From the NCBI RefSeq assembly GCF_000485595.1, contig NW_014577236.1, positions 240,185 through 304,184 on the forward strand: DNA of 64,000 bases. Reading direction: 5' to 3'. Source of the DNA: Priapulus caudatus (Eukaryota; Priapulida; Priapulimorpha; Priapulimorphida; Priapulidae). Both the position numbers and the translations under genes were made by a program. Under the pieces are notes generated by a model, which saw only the letters and a list, made by a program, of their open reading frames with translations, was not told the DNA's origin and searched no databases. Below, in pieces: positions 1 through 13,416 of the stretch (its first letter is position 1; each line of letters begins with the position of its first letter).

Positions 1-777
1 CGCCGATAAAACGTCTATATTAGAGTAAAGTTTTACAAAACATGTCGTAACGCAGCATAACCTATTTATTTAGAACGCCATTGCTAAGAAACGTCAAAGC
101 GGGTATAGCGCCATCTACCGTCACAAATTGTGATTCATTTTGGTTTATAAATTATTATTGCGATATACAGATGGCAACCGTGTGCTACCGCCTAGAAAAA
201 CTCATACGAAGTAAACACTTCCCTACAACCAATTAACCTTTGACAAAAGTTGTGTTATGGGCAGGGAAACACCATTGTCACCTGGTATATAGCAGCTACG
301 TGGAATAAGCGTATCCTCTCAATCTTACACGTTACACATCGGGAGCTCCGCTTTTAGGCAGTGCCTAAATCTGAATATTATAAAAACGTTAAATGGCGAT
401 CATTTAGGTGTAACGCCATCACTCGCCCACATCTCAGACTTTCACATCTCAAACATTTATTTTCATATAAAATATTACACATATAATTATCAAGAGTATA
501 ATCATAATGGGAGTTCTCCCATATATACTCTTCGTTTCTATAATGTACGTCGATGGTTGCTCAATTAAAACTGACTTCTTCTCACTCACTCATTTGTGTC
601 CTTTTTCGTGGTGAGCTACAGTGTCATTGACACTTTCATCTATAAAAACCTTAGTGTAAAAAGGCATTTTACATAACATTCAAACAATGATTTGTTATTC
701 ATGATTGCACATTTAGGTTTGTTTGGAAATACTGTTATGCTAGGACTTTTTGTAATGCTGTTCCTGTACTATTTCAG

Positions 778-3700
778 ATGATCCTTCTGTGGTAATGCCC
801 TACCGGTTCCAGGAAACGGGTTCAACGTACACATTCATCAATTCTAACATAATGCATCCTGGTGACAATACTCAGGTTACATCAAGGTACGTTGGGTGTC
901 AGAATACAGGTCGTGTGTAAGCCTCGGTCACATATCTTGTTAGTGAGTCCTTATTGGTACAGAATCCTATGTAACAAACAAACCAAGGACAGGTAGTGAG
1001 GATGAACTAGTGCAAAGGTAAGGAAGAACTATATTAGCAAGGTTTATATATGCCAAAATATATGGTACCATTTATAGTAATTTCTATTTAATGTAAAGTG
1101 TCTTCCCAAACTGGTTTAAGCTCTGTGAGATTGCCCTTCAGTATCTTTCAGTAGGATTTGCATAGCAGTACACTTTGTTTCTTGGTATAAAATTTATAAT
1201 AGATGTTACTTTTGTTTTGCTTATTTCTTTAAGTTTTCACTTCATATTGCACGTAGTAGTTTGTTTTTGCCTGATCACTTTTGTGTATTTACATAGCACA
1301 TTCACCCAGGACAGCATTTACGTTGTTTGTTCAGTATATCATGTGATGGAAAACTTTCATAATGCTCAGCTATATTTAGGTTTGTAGTCATGGAGGTTTT
1401 AAAGTAGGCCTAATTATCTTTTAATTAATTTGGGTGAGGGTCTCTTGGAAACTAAAATTGTAGCTGTTAGATAATATGCTGCGAATATTTAGCTCATCTG
1501 ACATAGTCAGATGCAGCTTGTAGAATCGCATGAGCGTGCGTCCGTCCGTCCGTCCGTCCGGCCGTGCGTCTCTGCGGCCGTGCGTCCGTCCGGCCGTGCG
1601 TCCGTCTGTGCGTCAACAGTTGGGCACAAATCTTAACCGTTTGACGTACGGTCACGATATTCGGGACGTGGGGGGGTAATCCGGAAACGAGTTGGTATGT
1701 CGAAGCTGGGGGTCAAAGGTCAAGAGGTGTAAAAGAAGGGGGAACATTCCCTCCTTAACTTAAGGTATAGGGAGGAAATGCAGAATTGCGGCACAAATCT
1801 AAACGGCTCGACCTAGGCTCGTGATAGTCGGTGTATAGCATCATGGTAGGAAAAGCCATCACTGTGCCGAAATTGGAGGTCACAGGTCAAAGGTCAATGG
1901 GGCACAGGGCAGATTTTAGACATTTTCTGCGGACATGGTCGGACGGAGCGGTGGAAAACTTTTTTGTTCAGCGGTGACCTACCATTTTCATGGCTTTATT
2001 GAAAGGACCATGAATGTACTTCCGCTGACATGCGAAGAGTAAAGTTCGGATAACTTTTTGACCCTCAAAGAGGAGGCGTTAAACATTGATTTGTTGACTG
2101 CTTAAACAAAAGGATGAACTGCTTTTGTTGCTATTATTAGAGCCCATACCTGTGGTGAATTGGGAGGCTACAGTTGCACAGTTTTAATTGGCAAAGTCAA
2201 ATGTTTGTTGGAACAAGCGTTTACGCTCCTTAAATCATATTATTTTCTAAAGCAGTCTGTCATTAGTACCCTGAAGGTGAATTCAGTGAATCTTCGCGTG
2301 GGTATGCAAAACACGGGGCAGCCATGGCTGGCACGCCTTTTCTAATCATAATTTGTTTGCTTAGTCCAACCTGCAATGCATAGAGATTAGGTGCGTGCGA
2401 AAGTGTAGCTGATATATTTGTTCCAATTGGCTACGAAAGTCAAACAAGAATAAAGAAGACTTATGTATAAGACGTCTTGCTATGCACAAATGAATTTATC
2501 AGCAGAACACCAGACACCAGATGAGCCCTGTCGCACTGCAGCACTTGTTTATATATCAGGATCGAGTAACATCGCATCTGATGTTATGTTACATTTTCGC
2601 TATTCCTATAATTGCTCACCTTGATATCAGCAGCGTTAATCTTCTATAGCTCACTGTAATGCCACTCACTATCTATGGACTAAATGGTTGTTGGCTTCAT
2701 AACCAGATTTTAATTAATATAGCAGATGATCCAATACAGATCCCATATATCTTCCAATACATGTATTTGAGACTTGGGGCTTTTTTAGCTTCTTTTCAGC
2801 TGGCTTTATTTACCTTTTGTTGCTTGTTCAGTAGAGATGTGATCAGTCGAATAGACCTGCCTTTCTACAATACATGCCAGCTTGCTACTACCAGCTCTCT
2901 AACGAACTCATCATCACACGCCTACAGGTACACACTCACCTGTCAGCGACACATGACACATGACTAGTAACATGACGAATGGCAATAACTGTGTTTATCT
3001 ACCCTCTAACTCACCGTAATATCTGACTAATGATACTCACTTAAAATAATACTAACTATAACAGGTATAGAACTAATACTCTAACATGCTTAACTTTGTT
3101 GTAATATAGCAGGTTTTCACAGATAATTAATTTTAAAATAAGGTACCTCACATCACACAGTACTGGACATTGACTCTCCTCACTATAATATCTGGATTAA
3201 TAAACGTGCTCATATTGAATTAGCTCTATATAGTGGAATCATCTAGCTCATGGCACTCATACCCAGAGGGTGCCAGATAAATAAATATTCCTATAGCCGC
3301 CTCAAGTTATTGATCATTCCAACCATTACTTTGGGGGGTTTGTTATTTTGAGGAAGTTATATTTTAGTTTGGTTAATGTTTTGATGGCTTGTGTGGAACA
3401 GCAATGCTCCACTGAGGACTCTATGCAAATACTCGAAAATGTGATTCTTGACGTTAGTTGTGTAATTTATCCTCACAAATCGTTATAACAATAATAAGCT
3501 CAATACACTGAGCTATTTCATACCAGCTCATGAAAAACACATTTGTTTTCAGTGCAAGGTGAACGAACGGTAGGCAAACGTCTGTGGTTATTTTTCTAAC
3601 GGTGAAAGCACTGCAAGAGCTTACATGATTAATTTAGAAAAAAAATGTGTGCAGTGTCATTCAGATAGCTATTTAAGTCCCATCGGCTAATCTTAATCAT

Positions 3701-6700
3701 GAGTTGAATGAATTTGATTAACTATATGCTTTGCTGTCTGCTCTTATGCCATGCGCATGGCAAGGGAAAAACTGGGAATCGGTCATGAATTTCTACTCAT
3801 AAGTGAATGTCAATGTCAACATCGTTTTGGAATAGGTAATTGCATGAATATGTGAGGGTCATACCTGTGAAGGAATTATGTAAGCCTGAATTAGTAATTA
3901 ATTTCAAGTTTTAACTCTCAATTATTACCTTTATATACCACAAGTTTATGCACATTTTTGCATGCCATGTTTGCACGCCGTGGTTGTGCAGTTCATTCTG
4001 CATGTGAATGCATTAAATTACAACCACACTTCGGTGTTGCTTTGGCTGAACTCTCGTCTGGTTTTGTTCTAATCGTTTGGCTTGTTCCATTACAGTTCTG
4101 GTTTGCAAAGTGTATCTGCCACCCCCGAGAAAGTATCAGTAAGGTGATCATTTGACCTGCCGTTTATGCAGTGCTGCATTGTCTATCTATCCAGGCTTAA
4201 GGGCTGGACACACTAGGCGATTAAATCGGGCGACTAAATCGGGCAACTAAATCGCCCGATTCTATCGCGCGAGTCGAGTGGACACACTAGGCGATTAAAT
4301 CGGGCGATTAAATCGCCGGTGAAATCGCCTAGTCGTGCATGCATGTGCACGTAGACGTGCGTGCGTGCGTGCGTGCGTGTGCACGTACACCTGCGTGCAT
4401 TCATGCATGCGTGCATGTGTATGTAAACGTCCGTGCATGCGTGCGTGTGTGCGTGCGTGCGTGTGTGCGTGTGCACGTATAAGTGCGTGCGTGCGTACAC
4501 GTGCATGCATGTGTGCGTGTGTACGTACACGTGCGTGCGTGCGTGCGTGCGTGCGTGTGCAAGTACACGTGTGTGCGTGCGTGCGTGTGCAAGTACACGT
4601 GTGTGCATGCGTGTATACGTACACGTGCGTTCGTGCGTGCGTGCGTGCTTGTGCACTTACACGTGCGTTCGTGCATGCGTGCGTGCGTGCGAACGTACAC
4701 GTGCGTGCCTGCGTGCGTGTGCACGTTCACCTGCGTGCGTGCGTGTGCACGTTCACCTGCGTGCGTGCGTACGTGCCTGCGTGCGTGTGCACGTTCACCT
4801 GCGTGCATGCGTGCGTGCGTACGTGCCTGCGTTCGTGTGCAGGTACACGTTCGTGCGTGCGTGCATGCGTGCGTGTGTGCGTGTGCAGGTACATGTGTGT
4901 GCATGTGTGCGTTCGTGCGTACGTGCGTGTGTGTGCAGGTACACGTGCGTGCGTGCGTGCATGCATGTGCACGTAGACATGCGTGCGTGCGTGTGCACGT
5001 ACACGTGCGTGCATGCGTGCGTGCGTGTGCACGTACACGTGCGTGCATGAGTGTGTGCGTGCGTGCGTGCGTGCATCGCTATTACATGACATGACATACT
5101 AAACATGAAACATCGCTATTACGTCAGTCCATTTGTCCCTATTAGTAGTGTACACGCATTATGAATGCAGTTGGTTCCGAAATTTCATCCTGAAGTCAAA
5201 TGTTCAGAACTTAATTGGTTTAAGCTCAGTTTGATTTGTCTCTGGGTTCTAATTCTTAAATCCTGTTTGTAAATATCCATGTACAAAATTAGGCTGGGCA
5301 CATATTGTATTTGTTTCAGATTTATTATTATGGTCTATAGAGTAAATATAGCATTCTTACATATTTATTTCAGTGTGGGCCTACAATCTCAGAGAGGGTG
5401 TGTGGCAGACAGTCCGCGTTGCTATGGCACCAGTACTTATAGCATGACTGCAAGTTTATCCCGATTACTAAAAGAGCGAGGTATGAATAGTTAGAAAAAT
5501 AGTTGATGTTGAAAGGGACTATTTTGTTGTTAATATCAGCTTCACTGCAATTACTCTATTTCAGCCTGTCATACTTCCATTGGATGACCTCTAGAATGAA
5601 CCTGTAGAACTACTAGAATGTCTCCTCTCGTATGATTCTGGGCAAAATACTCAACACATTGATTCTACCTACTATTACATTTTTTTCCATCCATTATTAC
5701 CATATAAACTCCTGGCATCATTAATGATTTTGTATCAACGTTCAGTGAGTGAGTCGATCTTTGTCTTTGTCTAGTTAAATTAATGTAAAGATTAAAAATA
5801 ATAAATATAACTGAAAAATCATAATAAATAATATTTTTAATAAATATTTCACAATAAATTAATAAAGGCTGTTTGTCTCCACCTAGTTGCTAGCCTTTCT
5901 TTATTGCCTCGAAGTCTTTTATGACAGCCAGATCATATAAATCTTCTCTTTGATCCTTAAGCATACCTGACTTATATTAACGATTATACGCAATATAATG
6001 CTTTGTAGATTGCTTGAGTTGCCCTGTACGTTGATTTTATATATTCACAAATATACATATTTGGCATCCGATTTGGATGATGTGGAAATTGTCATGATTA
6101 GGCTTCGCACATTATAGCTCCAGAGTCGTTCTTGATGTTATTGTTCACCGTACTAGACTGGCCTGTATCAAATGCGAAACGTTTCCACGTAGATTTCGGT
6201 ACGGCTACGCTAGAGCAACTAATAGCTGGCAACGAGATGGATGAGATCTCGCGCCAGTACCCGCAGTATGCAGCCCAGTTTGCAGCTCAATTTGCGGACC
6301 TGATGCCGCTGCAGCGACCGCAGCAACCAGCGCAGCAACCAGCGCAGCAACCCGCCAGCGCCACATCAACGTACGTTGCCTCGTTCACGTCGCGAAGAGC
6401 GGCGATGAGTTTGTCGCTAGCCTGGCTCACACCGTCGTGTACTGATTGCCGTTATGTGTGGGCAGCGTCCCCTAGGTTTTATCGTTATTGTGGTTTTTAT
6501 CTGGGGGAAGACTAGAATGATTGTAGGTTGTGGCTAAAGGATGGTGGGCAAGTGGTAGTACAGTTTCTGAATCCGAATTTTAGGGGAGTGCTTGTACATG
6601 TGGGCTTGTGAGGGAAATGATTTGGTGTGCTGGGTCGGAGTATAGGAATAAGTCAGAGTGCATTGCAGGACAAATAGTTGTGTGGAAAGGTAATGGTAAA

Positions 6701-7783
6701 CGGAAATGGCTGTTAGAATATACTTTGATCTTGCCATCTGCATTATTTAATCAATTATATCTTCCTGTTAGTAGATAGGGTCATATATCATGATGTTTTA
6801 ACCCTACAGTGTGCTATCATGCAGTGGAGTCAAGCTGCCGTACTTGCCACCACCTAGTGGACCTGGGGGCATGACGACCTGGACAGTGTCGTCACTATCA
6901 TCTTCACAGGTCTCCGTCCGCCCCACTCCTGCAGCAGCCATCACAGATGCAACACTGACCGACAGGTAACACCCACCTTACCTGATTGAATTGCATTAAC
7001 ACATTAGAATCGATCTCCTGTCTTACCTCGGTCTTCACGCAACATTACATACACGGACGTGTGGTCCTCTCTCGCGAACGATTTTCACTTTGCTTTCCTA
7101 TCGTGTCCATCCATACCAAAGTCATATCATGTTCATCCAGTGCTTTGCGCAGCTAACTGAACATTTGTTGGCCTCTGTGAGGTATCTTCAGTGCATGGAG
7201 CTTGGAGTTGTGGGCAGATAAGAAGATGTTGCATTGTCTGCCTTTCACCGCAGTCGCAGGTAGTGAAGTAACTGGTATATCCCCACTTTGCCATGTTGTC
7301 TTTAGATCTGCTAACCTGGGTACGACGTCTGTTGAGACCTTTCCAGATGCACCAGCTGTTCTCAGCTCCCTTGTGGAGTTGCTGTGCAGGTGTCAGACCC
7401 ATGTGTGGTAGTTCTTGCATGCAAAATCTCTATAGCACTTCCCGCCTGAGCGTTGCTGTTGTTTCTAGAGGTGCAGTACAAGCACAGCTCTTTCTTGGAA
7501 CGATTTTCGCTGCGTTCGCAGGCTGGTGCCAGTCGGAATGAAGGACATTCGCACGGGCGACAACCTGGTTCCCATCACAACCACCCCGTCGGAGTTTAGG
7601 ACGAGTACCTCCTGCGTCACCGGACTCACGCCGTCCTTTCCCGCTGTCTCGATGTCTCTGCCGTTGGACCCACTGATGCGGATCGCGCCGGCTCCACTTG
7701 TACCACCACCCGCTTCATCCATTTCGCCAGTCGGGTGCCTGAGCGTACTGCCTGGCGCGAGAAAGGGAGGGTACCTGCTTTGA
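778..7783 (+). CDS. TRAK/Milton-like mitochondrial trafficking adaptor, 3' part (partial)
   Basis: Exons I support: 778-886, 5374-5480, 6157-6370, 6810-6965, 7522-7783 (stop). All junctions are AG/GT with consistent codon phase, giving 281 residues. The first two exons carry the signature: a segment beginning STYTFINSNIMHPGDN and one reading STYSMTASLSRLLKERG correspond, as I remember them, to the STFTF...ILHPSDE and STTTMSTSLGLVWLLKERG blocks in the C-terminal half of vertebrate TRAK1. TRAK/Milton proteins link kinesin and dynein to Miro on mitochondria. The HAP1-type coiled coil would be encoded left of the window. Exon 3 is Gln/Pro/Ala-rich with a QQPA repeat; exons 4 and 5 are Pro/Ser/Thr-rich and poorly conserved, ending GARKGGYLL. 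The exon 3 start could also be 6193 (same phase). Intron 1 (4.5 kb) holds a 1-kb repeat copy and the GTGC array. The first three exons are less certain to belong with the last two than the phase agreement suggests. Confidence 0.62.
1488..2550 (+). repeat. 1-kb interspersed repeat, copy 1
   Basis: Begins TTAGCTCATCTGACATAG, where CATCTGAC/GTCAGATG forms a short hairpin, followed by a CCGT-rich stretch, GTCAAAGGTCAAGAGG, and an end GTCGCACTGCAGCACTTGTT. The same order of landmarks recurs in 16355-17416 (opposite strand) and 32294-34156. No coding capacity is seen. It lies in intron 1 of the TRAK-like gene. Confidence 0.85.
4196..4336 (+). repeat. Short MITE-like remnant
   Basis: GGACACACTAGGCGATTAAA occurs twice, with internal copies of AAATCGGGCGA and an inverted end AATCGCCTAG. 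It looks like a small terminal-inverted-repeat element whose 3' side runs into the GTGC array. The motif CGGGCGATTAAA is shared with the element at 10630-11066. Confidence 0.5.
4340..5078 (+). repeat. GTGC-type simple-repeat array
   Basis: About 740 bp of irregular CGTG/TGCG units with interspersed GTACACGTGCGTG blocks of roughly 28-40 bp, so it is partly a minisatellite. All six frames stay open because the unit has no stop codons; the resulting Cys-Val-Arg-Ala or His-Ala-Arg-Thr frames are artefacts. It lies in intron 1 of the TRAK-like gene. Confidence 0.95.
7133..7420 (-). pseudogene. Fragment of a non-LTR retrotransposon reverse-transcriptase C-terminus
   Basis: A 95-codon antisense frame in the last intron of the TRAK-like gene contains the pattern CDCGERQTMQHLLICP followed by PCTED. 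This Cys-Asp-Cys-Gly...Gln-Thr-Met-x-His-Leu-Leu...Cys-Pro block is typical of the region just after the reverse-transcriptase domain in many animal LINE ORF2 proteins. No RT catalytic motif, endonuclease or 3' tail is recognisable next to it, so it looks like a short dead fragment rather than a full element. The name rests on motif memory; the exact LINE clade cannot be given. Confidence 0.55.
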
Positions 7784-9944
7784 GGTGCTACGCACAAGTC
7801 TGTGATCCGGTGTTCACGAGGGCTAAAGCCTGTGTTTTCTCTCGCCGAATATTGAGATAATCTCGCACTTACTGGTATTTGCATGCATCGTGTTAGCTAG
7901 TGATCTGGAAGTATGAGCCATGCCAGTATTCACAGGTTGTGTGATATCTTCAGCAGTACACAGTATCATTAAGACGTTATTTACTGCTGAAATCTTGAGG
8001 CAGGCAAGCCTCACACAGTAGCAGCTATTTTAAACGAGATTCTCCTACCTGTGAACAGAGTATTCTAATGCACAGATATAAACAAACACATGGAACATCT
8101 GGTATAATGGTGGTGGGACTGACACCTTAACCAAGAAGGTTTAAGGAGAATGTTTGTGATTAAGACTTGCACTGTTGCTCTCAAATGTAACTGCTTTTAA
8201 CCTACCAGCCATTTACAGCAACGTGTTGATATGTTATCACATTCTTCTTCATATCTCATGACTATAGATAACCAAAGTATCTGAAGAGTGAAATCTGCCG
8301 AGTTTGCTTAAAGTTATACTTGGGAACATTCATCAATTTTGTTTAAAGTACCTTTAGTATTGGGAAACAGGAATCCTGTTGACATCTAGTATATTAGCAT
8401 TTGGTATAACTCCAAATTTCCAACGATGTATTATGCATATGGCATAAGGTTCACGACTAAAGGTTTTTCGTTATCATTGAAGTACCGAGTATTGAAAGGT
8501 TCAGACTGTGAGGAAACTTTTATCATGTGAAAACAGCCGTGACTGTGGCACTGCGAAGTACTACTTGCAGTGATTCTATTAATCAAACTCTTTTTGTGAT
8601 GAATAACGAAGCGTAATGAATTTTTTTGACCAAGAAAACGAAAATTGGTGATACGCTGAAAAAGTTTTTTTTTCAATGTTTTCCGGTGCCATCTCATGAT
8701 CTTATATGTGGTTTTTAATAATTATTCGAATTTATTGTAATGATTTGTGACCATACTCTATTTTAAACTGTGATTCTCTGAAATAGAACACTTTGCCTGC
8801 TAAACTTCCTTGATCCAAAATTGTCCAATATGCAATTTAATCAAAAATTGTTTACACAGGAGGCCTAGGCTATCACTATGGAGTGTGATTCCCCATTTCA
8901 ATTTGTACTGAACTTGAATCGTGTTTTGGGTTTACCAAGGAATTTTCATTGTAAACTTTTTTCGCAATGCATTGCTTAATGCAGATTTACCCAAATAAAA
9001 TGAAAATGGTGCCTGCAAGCATAGCTACTAGAAATGTATAAACTACACGTAAGTTAACCTAGGTGCTTATTGGGTTATCACGCCTTTAACTTATTCATTG
9101 TTTTAGTCATTGATATTGGTATCAAATATGCTAGTTCATTCGTGTTAGATAGAAGTGTAATATATGCAATGGTAATTCACAACGTTCCGTTAGGTGCTCA
9201 CATTGCGCTTATTTGTAAAACAAATCATCAGTGGTTTTTGGAAGAGGAAAATGCAACATAAGTATCTCGTGTCTCACTTGGTGTTTACTGCGCCAGTTTT
9301 AACAGTAAATGTACATTTATTTATGAACATCACACACGTGCATGTCGCATGTTTCTGATACTGGTATTGCTATATTCTGACACGCACATTATATGATATA
9401 GATATTATTTTCACTTGTGATAACCTTGGATGCTGTAGGCAGTTCCATGGGCCAACCATTTCGTAGACAATCTGCAAATGCGTTGGCTAACCGACGTGAG
9501 CCATTTTAGGGCCCACATGTAGAGTGTGCCAAATGATCTGGCCGAAATGATGTATTATTGACAGTACTTGTTGGAATGGTTGTTATTGATCTGGTTGTGG
9601 AGACCGTAAAATGAAAAGCTCAATTAAGTTCTGTCCCATTTCCGTTAATCAGTTTGTCAGTTACATGCGTTTTTGCCTGCAGTGAGTACGGCAAATTACC
9701 CACAAACATGCATAGGGGAGTGTGAAACGTAAATAACATGCTCACCGCTCCCATCTAGATTTGTCCAATCTGTATCCAGCAAAAGAAGTGCTAGCTATCG
9801 TATAATATGTGTTTTGGCTTCAACATCTAGAGGCTGCATATAACCAAATGAGGTATGCGCTCTGTATTTACATACACATTTACGAGTGAAGATCTGTCAA
9901 TTATAGAACTGAGTGTAGATGTGTGTAGACAATTATGCATGAGT

Positions 9945-10232
9945 CAGGGTTCTCTCCAGGAATTTATGGGCGAATGGGGTGGTCCCGGGAGGGGTTGTAC
10001 AAATTAAACTTTGTATGTCATAAGCTGCCCCAATATACAGGTAAACTATCAGTTCGGAAACGTATGCATCAAGCTGTGAAAACACATCATGACTGTGTTG
10101 AGATTGTCAAAAGAGGCAAGTTGGGCTTTTGTAGCCAAGGCATGTTGGAGGATTAATGGGATGTCGCAAACTAGCTTAGGTTTCAAAGGCATATCGGATC
10201 CAACATACGTTTACGGCCTGTAGAGAACCCTA
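9945..10232 (+). mobile_element. MITE-like element, GGGTTCTC family, copy 1
   Basis: Ends are CAGGGTTCTCTCCAGGAATT and GTAGAGAACCCT, an inverted terminal repeat. Internal blocks, including ATGCATCAAGCTGTGAAA, are shared with 15922-16178. The 73-codon frame inside is not conserved in the other copy. Confidence 0.65.
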
Positions 10233-10629
10233 TGTATGCACACCTTTTTCACCTGTTGATTGACATGCTGCATCCACCATTGTCCAGGACTTGAATTTAC
10301 ATGTTATACTGAAATTGGTAATTCTGTTGTTTTGTAGTATTATCTCGTGTAGATCTAACTGCTATTCCTACAAATATTGGGAGTGCAGTTCATGAGCCCA
10401 CCGCTGATGATGGCAGAAAATTATCTACTCACTCTTCCCATGAAGTTTGAGAACATTGTGGAGGGGTATTCTATATTCTAAGTACATGCCTGTGTTTCGC
10501 TCATTCCTTACAGATACATTGTATCTTTGACTTTTCACAAAAATGTTGCCAAAACTCTCACTAACAACCTGAAACTTGGACAAATAGCATTTCATGCATG
10601 TAGCAAAAATAGTCAGGTTCTATTAAGGT

Positions 10630-11066
10630 AGGGGCACACGAGTGATTTTTATCGCCCGATCGCCGCGAATTTTAAAATCGCTCGAAAAATTCGCCCGTGT
10701 GCCCGTTCACGTCGACGCCGATTTTAATCGCCCGCACGAATCGCCCGTATCCAAAATGTTAGATATTTTCGGGCGATTATTTACGCTGGCAAATTCGCTC
10801 GTGTGCCCGTGTCCGGCGTATTTTGTCGCCCGATCGATTTTTCTAAACCAATCGGACGTGTTGTTGATATCATGTGATGTTAAAATCGGGCGATTAAATT
10901 CGCTATGTGTGCCCCTTCGTGATCGGGCGATTAAATTCGCTACGTGTGCCCCTTCGTGATCGGGCGATTAAATTCGCTACGTGTGCCCCTTCGTGATCGG
11001 GCGATTAAATTCGCTGGCGATTTTAATCGCCGCGATCGGGCGATAAAATACGCTCGTGTGCCCCTA
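10630..11066 (+). mobile_element. MITE-like element with internal 37-bp tandem repeats
   Basis: Terminal inverted repeats AGGGGCACACGAGTG and CGCTCGTGTGCCCCTA flank a core rich in ATCGCCCG/CGGGCGAT. Between 10885 and about 11020 a 37-bp unit containing ATCGGGCGATTAAATTCGCT repeats about 3.5 times. No protein is encoded. Confidence 0.75.
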
Positions 11067-13416
11067 GCATTAGACAGCTTGATACACCTGCACTTTCTTA
11101 TATTATACAATTAGGTCTTATACTATAAATATCACGTTTGGCATACTTCAAGATGATAGTAAAATAATATGCGTGAACATTTCTTCTGGGTAGGCTAATA
11201 ATGGATCGATGCAAAAAAAATCCATTGCAGTTAATTGACATGTTAAGATTTTACGGTCACCATTTAACAAAGTGTACTTATCCATAGAAGTGTGTATTTA
11301 TATGCAGGGTGGTTTTCTGCGTGCGTATTTGATAGAAAAATCATGTAAACATGATAAACAGTCATTGCCAATTCTGCTGCTGTTCGAGCAAATGTTTAAT
11401 AAATATAGTAGTATGTGTAGTTATTTTGCATTGCAAGAACTACAGTTACCAGGTTACCAAATGTGCAATGGGAATCAGTGGTGAGAATTAAGATTGTATG
11501 CTGTTAATGCTTGCCGAGGTGTTTTATACTAGTCAAAATACTGTAAATTGTTGTTGTGGTTATTTAAAAATCTCAAATTGAAGTTAAATTACGTCATATA
11601 TGGAGATAGAAATTCTCCGATGGAAATGTATCGGTTTACAAGCAGTACAAATTTTAATTATCTTTCATTTGCAATGGTAAGAGTATACTTTATTATTAGG
11701 TTTACTCGGGTCTGGTGGGTTGTTACAAGGATAACGGTTTCAATATTTAAAAGATTGTACTCCTATACTATGCATTGTGTAGCATATAAGCCGCTTAGTA
11801 GTGTAGATACAAAACTATGACATATAAAATAATGGGCTTTTATAACGGTATGGCTGTAAATAACAATAGTCAAATTCTGCTATTAATAATAAATTCATGC
11901 TACTGCTAGTTCATATAATTGCAGTTTGTTTTTGTTTATACAGAATATTACATATGGGGTGCATGCACTCATGTATGCAGAAGTGAAGTAAACGTCTTCC
12001 TCTGTAGAAATTGAAAGGTTCTTTTGCATAGTATCTTATGTGTACAGTAGTGATGAACTTATTAGGAAGATGTGGCCAGAATACATTAATAGTAACCATG
12101 TTTTAAAGCTCAGAATTTTAATTTGAAAAAAGATTGTGTACCGTATTCACAATTCTGCACAAAGTGAAAAAGTAATAAATGTGTGCTTTCATGTTATTAT
12201 GAATAAAACATTTTATTGGATAATGTCATTCACCATCAGACTAGAAAGGAATGCGCCTAGGTCATGGTTCAAACCAGTATGAGGATCTTTAGTGAACAAC
12301 CATAGCTCATTAATGTGATAAAAACATGTTATGATAGAAAAGTGCCTTGTGAAGTTGGAATAAATGGTAAAGAATATATAAAAGGTTCATAAAAGCCACA
12401 TATTAAACCACTTGGGGGTGTATACATTGAACCCAAAACCCCACTACTTCGTGACTACCACATGGTTGGAAAAAGTGGCATAAAATATCCTAGTATGGGT
12501 TTCTATTCACTGCAATCACGAGCAATGTGCATACACAGTGTGGAAATAGTGCTATAAGTGTGTACACTACCTTTGTATGTCCTATGTAACTTTGACAAAC
12601 AAAGGTAATGTACATGTCAATGAGATACCAGAAGTTGGTTAAACAAGCCAACCCCATGCTAAAATTAGCCTTACTCTAGTAAGGGCTTTTGTGTTATTTT
12701 CATATTATTTTCATATTCTTTTAATTTCAAACATCTTTGATTCACTGGATCCAAAAACTCACTTTACCTTTTACAACCAAATAATCAAACCGTGCCATAA
12801 TTTATTGAGAATCTGGCCTTTGAAGGTTGAAAGCTAACAACAGGGAAAGTGGAAAAAAGTAATTGTGAATTTACAGCTCCTCTTACAGCATATAGTCCGT
12901 ACTATGAAATCAATCCGAAAGCACGTCTAGTTGAGATTGCATAATTCCAACTGCGTGTCCAAAACATATATATGGAAGTTCATGTATATACTGGAAGTTC
13001 ACAGTTCAATAACACCCAAGTATGCATCCTGTAGAAGAATAACGAAATTTCATGGACTGTTAATACAAGTTCCAGGGCTGTTAACAATGCTTTATACAAA
13101 TGCCACAACAGTGTGCACACTACAAGCAGTTTCCTCAGTTTTGGCAATTTCATGTAAAGGTGGGGGCAGATCTATAGGCCTAATACCCCACAAACGCCTT
13201 AAACTCATATTTACAGAGTATGGATATTCTTTTGTTGGATGCTAACTTGATATAATTGTAATGGTTTATCTTATATCAGGTACTTCATATTTTTAATTGA
13301 TGCCATGTGCCCATTGATTTGGCTAGTACTTTCACTTATTTTAATCTACAAATGGAACTGTCAGTAAGAACTTTGGAGCCGATTACGTGCAAATTAATAT
13401 TTTCAAACCTGTCACC

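Larger units (their letters stand above)
7784..13416. other. Intergenic, no gene seen
   Basis: Between the stop codons of the convergent TRAK-like and DNAJC22-like genes. Apart from the two MITE-like elements listed separately (9945-10232, 10630-11066) I see only AT-rich unique sequence and short chance frames. A candidate AATAAA near 8994 is distant from the TRAK-like stop. Confidence 0.6.

Noticed and set aside
4234-5106. Several overlapping 100-215 codon frames on both strands
   Set aside because: They are open only because the GTGC-type array has no stop codons in any frame; the peptides are pure Cys-Val-Arg-Ala or His-Ala-Arg-Thr repeats.
10885-11020. CRISPR-like array of 37-bp repeats
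   Set aside because: Units are directly tandem without spacers, lie inside a MITE, and the DNA is eukaryotic.
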